DNA of 64,000 nt from Kangiella koreensis DSM 16069. GTDB lineage: Bacteria; Pseudomonadota; Gammaproteobacteria; Enterobacterales; Kangiellaceae. The translations under genes and the position numbers were made by a program. Positions within the stretch are counted from its first letter, which is position 1. Each line of letters starts with the position of its first letter. The stretch is taken from positions 124,001 to 188,000 of the forward strand of contig NC_013166.1 of assembly GCF_000024085.1 (NCBI RefSeq). The letters are read 5' to 3'. Below, piece by piece: positions 58,230 through 64,000 of the stretch. The notes below the pieces were generated by a model. That model searched no databases. It saw nothing but the letters and a program-made list of their open reading frames with translations, and was not told the DNA's origin.

Positions 58230-60410
58230 ATGGATGCCACTAGCATAATACAACCCCTGAACGATGCCCAGAAAGAAGCCGTTACCGCGCCTAATAAAGC
58301 TCTGCTTGTGTTGGCTGGCGCTGGTTCGGGTAAAACGCGCGTTTTGGTTCACCGCATTGCCTGGCTGGTGCAGGTGGAGCATATCTCTGCCCATTCGATT
58401 CTGGCGGTAACCTTTACCAATAAGGCGGCCAAAGAAATGCTAGGGCGGGTTGAGGACATGCTGGCGATGCCTGCTCGTGGTATGTGGATTGGTACTTTCC
58501 ACAGCATTGCTCACCGTTTGTTGCGGGCTCATTATCGGGACGTTGGCTTACCTGAAGGTTTCCAGATTCTGGATGCACAGGATCAGCTGCGGGTCATCAA
58601 GCGGGTCATGAAAGAGCTCAATCTGGATGATAACGAGTGGCCACCGAAGCAGGCGCAATGGTTTATTAATGCCAAGAAAGACGATGGCCTGCGGCCCGGT
58701 GATATTCATCATCATGGGGATTTCTTTGTCAGCACAATGGTCAAGGTCTATTACGCCTATGAAGAAGCCTGTAAAAGAGGTGGGTTGGTTGATTTCAACG
58801 AGCTGCTGCTTCGAGCCTATGAGCTTTGGGCAAACAACCCTCATTTATTAAAGCACTACCAGGATCGCTTCCAGCATATTCTAGTGGACGAGTTTCAGGA
58901 TACGAATGCCATTCAGTACGCCTGGATTCGCCTGCTATGCAACGACAACAACCGCATCACCATTGTGGGTGACGACGATCAGTCGATTTATGGCTGGCGT
59001 GGGGCGCGGATTGAGAATATTCAGCAGTTTGAGAAAGACTTTCCGGACTGTAAGGTATCGCGTCTTGAACAAAACTACCGTTCCACATCCACTATTTTGA
59101 AAGCAGCGAATGCGGTGATTGCCAATAATCATGAGCGGATGGGTAAAAGCCTGTGGACGGACGGTAATCAGGGCGAACCGATTATTTTGTATTCGGCTTT
59201 CAATGAGCAGGAAGAGGCGCGTTTTATAGCCGCACGAATCGAAGATTGGATTCAGCAGGGCAACAGTTATGATGACATCGCGATTTTGTATCGCAGCAAT
59301 GCCCAATCGCGGATTCTCGAAGATGCCATGCTGCAGAAAGGCATTCCATATCGAATCTATGGCGGTTTGCGCTTTTTCGAACGTGCTGAGATTAAGGATA
59401 CACTCGCTTATATGCGCTTAATGGCCAATCGTGATGACGATACCTCTTTTGAGCGAGTGGTTAATCAACCAGCACGTGGTCTTGGCGAAAAGTCGGTGGA
59501 TTTGATTCGCGCGCAAGCCCGTGAGGAGCAGACTTCATTGTGGCAAGCGGCTAATAAAATGGTGGTTGAGCAATTATTGCCACCGCGCGCTAAAACCGCC
59601 ATGGCTGGCTTTTTGCATCTGATCAATGAACTGGAGTCGAGTACTGCGGAATTGGATCTGTGGGAACAGACTGACATTGTGATTGAGCATTCGGGCTTGC
59701 TGGAAATGTACAGCAAGGAAAAAGGCGAGAAAGGTCAGGCACGTAAGGAAAACTTGCAGGAACTGGTCAATGCTACTCGCGAGTTTGATCCGGATGAAGT
59801 GGTGCCGGATGAGCTGCCCGATATGTCGCCACTGCAGGCTTTTATCGCTCACGCCACTTTGGAAGCGGGCGAGACGCAGGCCGATGAATATCAGGAGTCG
59901 GTGCAGCTGATGACGCTGCATTCGGCAAAGGGTCTCGAGTTCCCACTGGTGTTTATCGCCGGTGTCGAAGAAAAATTGTTCCCACATCAAATGTCTGTGG
60001 ATGAACCCGGCGGGCTGGAAGAAGAAAGGCGTCTGGCTTATGTAGGCATTACCCGCGCCATGAAGCAGCTTTATCTGACCTTTGCTGAGAAACGCCGTAT
60101 TTTTGGACGCGAGACCTATCCGCAACAATCACGCTTTATTCGTGAAATCCCCGATGAGCTGTTAACCGAAGTTCGCTTGAATACACAGGTGCAGCGTCCG
60201 GTATTTAACCGCTCGGCCAAATCGCCCATCAAGCGCAAAGGCCCAGAAGGTTTTTATCTTGGGCAGTTGGTCAAGCATCCGAAGTTTGGCACCGGCATTA
60301 TCATCAATTATGAAGGTGAAGGCCCGCAGGCATCGGTGCAAATTAATTTTGAGAAGGAAGGACTGAAGAAATTAATGCTAGCCTATGCAAAGCTAGAGCC
60401 TGTTACATAA
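58230..60410 (+). CDS. uvrD: DNA helicase II UvrD
   Basis: UvrD unwinds DNA in mismatch and nucleotide-excision repair. This 726-residue SF1 helicase has the Walker A motif AGAGSGKTRVL (about 32-42), LAVTFTNKAAKEM, WIGTFHSIAHRLLR, LVDEFQDTNAIQY, VGDDDQSIYGWRGA, LEQNYRST, and LMTLHSAKGLEFPLVFIAGVEE, ending in a Tudor-like LVKHPKFGTGIIINYEG. ATG 58230 begins the family sequence; a longer frame from 58161 is not supported. The length is close to E. coli UvrD (720). Confidence 0.96.
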   Translation: MDATSIIQPLNDAQKEAVTAPNKALLVLAGAGSGKTRVLVHRIAWLVQVEHISAHSILAVTFTNKAAKEMLGRVEDMLAMPARGMWIGTFHSIAHRLLRAHYRDVGLPEGFQILDAQDQLRVIKRVMKELNLDDNEWPPKQAQWFINAKKDDGLRPGDIHHHGDFFVSTMVKVYYAYEEACKRGGLVDFNELLLRAYELWANNPHLLKHYQDRFQHILVDEFQDTNAIQYAWIRLLCNDNNRITIVGDDDQSIYGWRGARIENIQQFEKDFPDCKVSRLEQNYRSTSTILKAANAVIANNHERMGKSLWTDGNQGEPIILYSAFNEQEEARFIAARIEDWIQQGNSYDDIAILYRSNAQSRILEDAMLQKGIPYRIYGGLRFFERAEIKDTLAYMRLMANRDDDTSFERVVNQPARGLGEKSVDLIRAQAREEQTSLWQAANKMVVEQLLPPRAKTAMAGFLHLINELESSTAELDLWEQTDIVIEHSGLLEMYSKEKGEKGQARKENLQELVNATREFDPDEVVPDELPDMSPLQAFIAHATLEAGETQADEYQESVQLMTLHSAKGLEFPLVFIAGVEEKLFPHQMSVDEPGGLEEERRLAYVGITRAMKQLYLTFAEKRRIFGRETYPQQSRFIREIPDELLTEVRLNTQVQRPVFNRSAKSPIKRKGPEGFYLGQLVKHPKFGTGIIINYEGEGPQASVQINFEKEGLKKLMLAYAKLEPVT

Positions 60411-60528
60411 CTATTTGAATAATAAGACAATAATCACAGTAAATTAAATTGTTTTTGAAGTAGGCATTATAGAAACTAATACAAAGCTACCCTTGTAATC
60501 AATTTTTCTAACTGGTATAACCACAGCC

Positions 60529-60588
60529 AGCCCTAATCTCCTAAGACGGAACTCGTGAGTTAGTCTTAGGAGATTAGGGCTTTTTTTT
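60529..60588 (+). terminator. Long perfect hairpin with T run upstream of the first protease
   Basis: A perfect 19-bp stem (60529-60547 with 60563-60581) encloses a smaller AACTC/GAGTT hairpin and is followed by a run of T (60581-60589). It is far longer than a normal terminator stem. It lies about 120 bases after uvrD and 30 bases before the protease start, so it either ends the uvrD transcript or acts as an attenuator for the protease. Confidence 0.75.
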
Positions 60589-60618
60589 TAACTAAAAATA
60601 TAGCTAAGGGGTAACTAA

Positions 60619-62922
60619 ATGTCTTTTAAATTAAAGATGGCCTGCGCAGCATCACTATTAGCAATGGGCGTGTCTGCTCATGGGGCTAATGGTCTTGGTG
60701 ATCAGGCAACCGAAGCGCCAACCACTGCAAAGGGTAAAGAGCGCGTTATCATCAAATTTAAACCAGGACATGGACGAACTGTAAAATCTGCTGCAGCAAG
60801 AGCGGGCGGTGAACTTAAAGTTGATTTGAAGCAACATAATGCTTTCGCAATTGAAGTACCAGCTCAAGCACTTAAAGGCCTGCGCAATAATCCAAACATT
60901 GAATATGTTGAGCCTGACTTAAGGCGTAAACTGATGTCGACTGATCTTAATACCACTGAAGTGGAGCCTTGGGGGCTTGCCCGCGTCGAGGCTGATCTGG
61001 TTTCTGATACTAATGCGGGTAACCGTACGGTATGTATTATTGATTCAGGTTATGACATCAATAATTCTGACTTAAGCTCGAACAGTGTTTCAGGTACCAA
61101 TGACTCAGGCACTGGCAACTGGTACGAACCAGGTGGTTCACATGGTACTCATGTGGCAGGAACCATCGCTGCGGTTGCTAACGGTTCCGGTGTGGTTGGT
61201 GTGATGCCAAATGCTAATGTTAACTTACATATTATCAAAGTATTCAACGAATCAGGTTGGGGTTATTCATCTGATTTGATTAATGCGGTCGATGATTGTG
61301 TTACAGCTGGCGCAAATGTTGTGAGTATGAGCTTAGGCGGTAGCGGCTCTTCCACTACAGAAGGCAATGCATTTTCAAACTATTACAGCAATGGTGTTTT
61401 GAGTATCGCAGCTGCTGGTAATGGTGGTGACACTTCTTATTCTTATCCTGCATCGTATGATGACGTTGTTTCTATCGCTGCAGTTGATTCCGGTAACCAA
61501 CACGCCAATTTCTCACAGCGCAATGATCAGGTTGAGCTTGCCGGACCAGGTGAAGCGATTCTTTCGAGCGTTGCTATTGGTGACGGTTATTTAGGTCAGT
61601 TGGAAGTGGGAGGTGTGGATTACTTCGATAATGGCGTAGTACCACAGAACTTCTACAACAGCAGTCTACAGTTTGATAATAGTGCCAATGTTGGTTCTGC
61701 TTCAGGCACGCTAGGCGTTTGTTCAACATCTGGCACCAGCTACAGCTGTCCTAGTATGGTGGGCAAAGTCTGTTTGGTGGAGCGTGGTGAGAACCAGGCT
61801 GATAACACCAGCTCAACAGAAAATAACTATCCAGAATATCGTGCAGTTAATGCCTGTATGGATGCCGGTGCATCTGGCGTAGTGGTCTACAGTAATGCTG
61901 CTCGTCCTGGATTGCAGCACCCTTTCCTAATCGATTTCGATAGTAAAATTGGCAGCACTCCTGTGGTATCAGTGGATCGTTCCACTGGACTTGAGCTTGC
62001 TAATCGAGCAGGTCAAAGCGTTGCCATGTCGAAAGACGGTGGCCAGAACTGGGAATACTATAACGGTACTTCGATGGCCACGCCTCACGTCAGCGCAGTA
62101 GCGGCATTGGCCTGGAGTTATCATTCAAGTTGTACAGCAGCTGACATCCGTAATGCTTTACGAGCGACAGCCGTTGACCTAGGTACTTCTGGGGTTGATA
62201 ACAAAACGGGTTATGGACTGGTTAAAACACAGGCGGCAATAGATTACCTGGCCAATAGTAGCTGTGGTGGTGGAACTGAACCGCCTCCTAGTGGTGACGA
62301 TGAACTTCAAAAAGGTGTTGTGACTGCTGATCTAAGTGGTACTCAAGGTTCAGAAACATTCTTCACTTTTGAAGTGCCAGCAGGTGCTACCGATCTAACG
62401 TTTGACATGAGCGGTGGTTCGGGTGATGCGGATCTCTACGTGAAGTTTGGTTCAGAGCCAACCACATCGAGCTATGACTGTCGTCCGTACAAAGGTGGTA
62501 ATACCGAGAATTGCAGTTTTGCCTCGCCACAAGCGGGTACATGGCATGTGATGATTCGTGGTTATCAAGCCTATTCGGGTGTTGACCTAGTTGCAGACTA
62601 TGTAGATGGAAGCTCTAACCCAATCAATGACACACTGAGTGAGTCTAATTTATCTGGAGCACAAGCGAGCAAGCAGTACTTTACTCTGGAAGTTCCTGCA
62701 GGCCGTTCGGCTGTTGATGTTGTGATGTCAGGTGGATCGGGTGATGCGGACTTATACGTAAAGTTTGGTTCGGAGCCAACTACCTCAAGCTATGATTGCC
62801 GTCCTTACAAATATGGTAATGAGGAGTCATGCTCATTGACCGCACAGGAAGGCACTTATTACATCATGATTTATGGCTACGAGAGCTATTCAGGCGTGAG
62901 TCTTGAAGGAAGTTCTAACTAG
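60619..62922 (+). CDS. Secreted S8 serine protease with PA insert and two PPC domains
   Basis: This 767-residue subtilase has a Sec signal (MSFKLKMACAASLLAMGVSA), a propeptide (about residues 40-102, VIIKFKPG...IEYVEPD), and a catalytic domain with Asp142 (CIIDSGYD), His175 (GSHGTHVAG) and Ser485 (NGTSMATPH). A PA-type domain is inserted at about 310-470 (CLVERGE...AGASGVVVYSN). Two pre-peptidase C-terminal (PPC) domains follow a GGGTEPPPSGDD linker. The PPC domains are usually removed after secretion. It should be an extracellular protein-degrading enzyme. A second, similar gene lies downstream. Confidence 0.95.
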   Translation: MSFKLKMACAASLLAMGVSAHGANGLGDQATEAPTTAKGKERVIIKFKPGHGRTVKSAAARAGGELKVDLKQHNAFAIEVPAQALKGLRNNPNIEYVEPDLRRKLMSTDLNTTEVEPWGLARVEADLVSDTNAGNRTVCIIDSGYDINNSDLSSNSVSGTNDSGTGNWYEPGGSHGTHVAGTIAAVANGSGVVGVMPNANVNLHIIKVFNESGWGYSSDLINAVDDCVTAGANVVSMSLGGSGSSTTEGNAFSNYYSNGVLSIAAAGNGGDTSYSYPASYDDVVSIAAVDSGNQHANFSQRNDQVELAGPGEAILSSVAIGDGYLGQLEVGGVDYFDNGVVPQNFYNSSLQFDNSANVGSASGTLGVCSTSGTSYSCPSMVGKVCLVERGENQADNTSSTENNYPEYRAVNACMDAGASGVVVYSNAARPGLQHPFLIDFDSKIGSTPVVSVDRSTGLELANRAGQSVAMSKDGGQNWEYYNGTSMATPHVSAVAALAWSYHSSCTAADIRNALRATAVDLGTSGVDNKTGYGLVKTQAAIDYLANSSCGGGTEPPPSGDDELQKGVVTADLSGTQGSETFFTFEVPAGATDLTFDMSGGSGDADLYVKFGSEPTTSSYDCRPYKGGNTENCSFASPQAGTWHVMIRGYQAYSGVDLVADYVDGSSNPINDTLSESNLSGAQASKQYFTLEVPAGRSAVDVVMSGGSGDADLYVKFGSEPTTSSYDCRPYKYGNEESCSLTAQEGTYYIMIYGYESYSGVSLEGSSN

Positions 62923-62945
62923 ATAGCAAGAGACAAGCTGTCGAA

Positions 62946-62976
62946 ATAAAAGGTCGCTTCGGCGGCCTTTTATTTT
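62946..62976 (+). terminator. Intrinsic terminator of the first protease gene
   Basis: AAAAGGTCGC (62948-62957) pairs with GCGGCCTTTT (62962-62971, one G-T pair) around a TTCG loop, followed by a T-rich tail. It lies about 25 bases after the stop. Confidence 0.85.
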
Positions 62977-63064
62977 GCCTGATGATTGTGAGACAGATAG
63001 TCCAGTTGAGAAACAAACCTAATGTGAGAAAGAGGATGGTCATGAAATAGAATAGATCGTCATT

Positions 63065-63090
63065 ACTAAAACTAATGTTATAGTTTTAGT
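63065..63090. promoter_or_regulatory. 10-bp inverted repeat upstream of the second protease
   Basis: ACTAAAACTA (63065-63074) and TAGTTTTAGT (63081-63090) form a perfect inverted repeat with a 6-base centre, about 290 bases before the second protease. The arm length suits a dimeric regulator, but no known site matches. Confidence 0.35.
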
Positions 63091-63376
63091 TAATCAAGCT
63101 GCCTACATCAATTAATGTCAATAAAATTTACAGTTATAATGCTACGTACTGTTACATTCGTGATAAGTTTATATACATTAAGGATTATTTTAACTAATTT
63201 GTCGAATTAGCTGTATTGTTCCTTGACGACATTGAAAGCCCTTTGCTTTAATCGGACGCACTTTATTTGCGAGATGTCGATCGCTAGATCGGAAATTTTA
63301 GCAAATGATTAAGTTATCATTATTTAGATAGATTAAATAATGATGAAAAGAGTTATCCAGACAAGGGGTAGGTTTA

Positions 63377-64000
63377 ATGTCTTTTAAAGTAAAGATGGCT
63401 TGCGCGGCCACATTATTAGCGCTTGGTTCAGCTGCACACGCTGAACGTGTGATCGTTTCTTACGATAGTAACGGTCAAGGCCTTAAGAAAGGTCATCAAG
63501 TTAAAGTAGAAGGTAATGGCTGGTTTGCAGCCGAGCTGGACGAAAAGGGCAAAAGCGCTATTCGTGGCAAGAAAGGCTTCAAATCAATGGAAGCTGACCA
63601 TAAGCGCTTCCCATTGGCTATCTATAATGATGATGCGGGTGATCCAAGCACTCAACAATTAACACCTTACGCGATTTACCAATCTCAAGCAGACCAACTA
63701 TCACTAATGCCTGGCCAAAAGGTATGTGTGATCGACTCTGGTATTGCTGGTGGTAATGGCGAGACTGGCGGTAAGAACTTTGACTTTGATTGGTCAGTTA
63801 TTACGGGTACCAGCAATTCAGGTACTGGCGATTGGTTCACTGACGGTGGTCCACACGGTACTCACGTAGCGGGTACAGTCGGCGCAGCTGACAACGGTTT
63901 CGGTGTTGTTGGTATGGCTCCTGGCGTTCCAATGCACATCATCAAAGTATTCAACGCTTCAGGCTGGGGTTACTCATCTGACTTAGCATTTGCAGCAGAA
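63377..64000 (+). CDS. Secreted S8 serine protease, N-terminal part (cut by window edge)
   Basis: The frame is open from ATG 63377 to the window end (208 codons). The signal peptide MSFKVKMACAATLLALGSAAHA differs in only a few residues from that of the preceding protease. The propeptide is about 20 residues shorter and of different sequence. The catalytic Asp120 (CVIDSGIAG) and His160 (GPHGTHVAG) are present; the serine lies beyond the window. HIIKVFNASGWGYSSDL is nearly identical to the same segment of the first protease (HIIKVFNESGWGYSSDL), so the two genes are paralogues. Confidence 0.92.
   Translation, partial: MSFKVKMACAATLLALGSAAHAERVIVSYDSNGQGLKKGHQVKVEGNGWFAAELDEKGKSAIRGKKGFKSMEADHKRFPLAIYNDDAGDPSTQQLTPYAIYQSQADQLSLMPGQKVCVIDSGIAGGNGETGGKNFDFDWSVITGTSNSGTGDWFTDGGPHGTHVAGTVGAADNGFGVVGMAPGVPMHIIKVFNASGWGYSSDLAFAAE

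Larger units (their letters stand above)
62923..63376. other. Gap between the two S8 protease genes
   Basis: No gene was found in these 454 bases. They hold the first protease's terminator (62946-62976) and a 10-bp inverted repeat (63065-63074 with 63081-63090). The AT-rich stretch before 63377 is likely promoter sequence. The ribosome site of the second gene (AAGGGGTAGG) resembles that of the first. Confidence 0.6.

Noticed and set aside
59574..60128. A 184-residue minus-strand frame inside uvrD
   Set aside because: It is antisense to conserved helicase motifs and has no ribosome site or family features; it is a shadow of uvrD.

Overview
This window reads as the chromosome of a free-living gammaproteobacterium. 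GC content looks moderate (mid-40s percent by eye, not computed). The gene order lptM-dapF-DUF484-xerC-yigB, the hemC-hemD-hemX-hemY cluster followed upstream by an AlgR/AlgZ-type pair, the divergent crp/yhfA-like pair, and two secreted S8 proteases with nearly identical signal peptides together suggest a marine Kangiella-like lineage. That placement is inference from gene content; no 16S gene or database search supports it here.

Layout. 1-2.8 kb: the start of a 2OG-Fe(II) oxygenase, a cysteine-synthase-type PLP enzyme with a coupled ACT-domain protein, and a DUF4870 membrane protein. 2.9-9.3 kb: a promoter, a TPP riboswitch and a thiamine operon (thiC-thiO-thiS, a repeat-filled gap, thiG-thiDE-rhodanese) with no ThiF. 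9.4-15.5 kb: two PH-domain membrane proteins, kbl-tdh, and elaA-rhomboid-glpE. 15.6-19 kb: ahpC-ahpF divergent from oxyR. 19-27.5 kb: ubiC, ubiA, plsB, an acyl-CoA ligase/PLP decarboxylase pair of the exosortase-A-associated type, and a VanZ-like membrane protein. 27.6-29.4 kb: a hemerythrin-like and a DUF3050 protein, divergent around a perfect FNR-type box. 29.4-32.8 kb: rpe, a membrane-anchored TrpG/PabA-like amidotransferase, crp, an OsmC-family protein and a VOC protein. 32.8-41.4 kb: a large DUF2339 membrane protein, an exported KatG under an OxyR-like site, a lipoprotein cytochrome c, DUF3617, aroE and a NhaC-type antiporter. 41.4-48.7 kb: a zinc-ribbon protein, two unrecognised ORFs, hemYXDC and algR-algZ. 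48.8-58.2 kb: an EAL protein, an esterase, cyaY, lptM-dapF-DUF484-xerC-yigB, an orphan lipoprotein, a 2-hydroxyacid dehydrogenase and a lipoprotein-like hydratase. 58.2-64 kb: uvrD and two tandem S8 proteases, the second cut by the window edge.

How it fits together. Oxidative stress is a recurring theme: OxyR, AhpC/AhpF, an exported KatG with a good OxyR-like operator, and a neighbouring lipid-anchored cytochrome c. A second theme is oxygen or nitric-oxide sensing: an FNR box lies between two predicted metal-binding proteins. Cofactor biosynthesis (thiamine, heme, ubiquinone, chorismate-derived steps) fills much of the rest. No tRNA, rRNA, CRISPR array, prophage or insertion sequence was recognised. 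The repetitive DNA consists of short hairpin repeats: a family of about 100 bp occurs three times (6361-6462 minus, 19929-20024 plus, 56174-56276 plus), and an 18-bp palindrome occurs at 6627 and 42494.

I see no defence island or plainly new multi-gene system. The most unusual single objects are the membrane-domain/glutamine-amidotransferase fusion (30194-31054), the 2-keto-4-pentenoate hydratase-like protein with a lipobox (57409-58173), the exosortase-type ligase/decarboxylase pair without an exosortase, and the exported KatG/cytochrome c pair.
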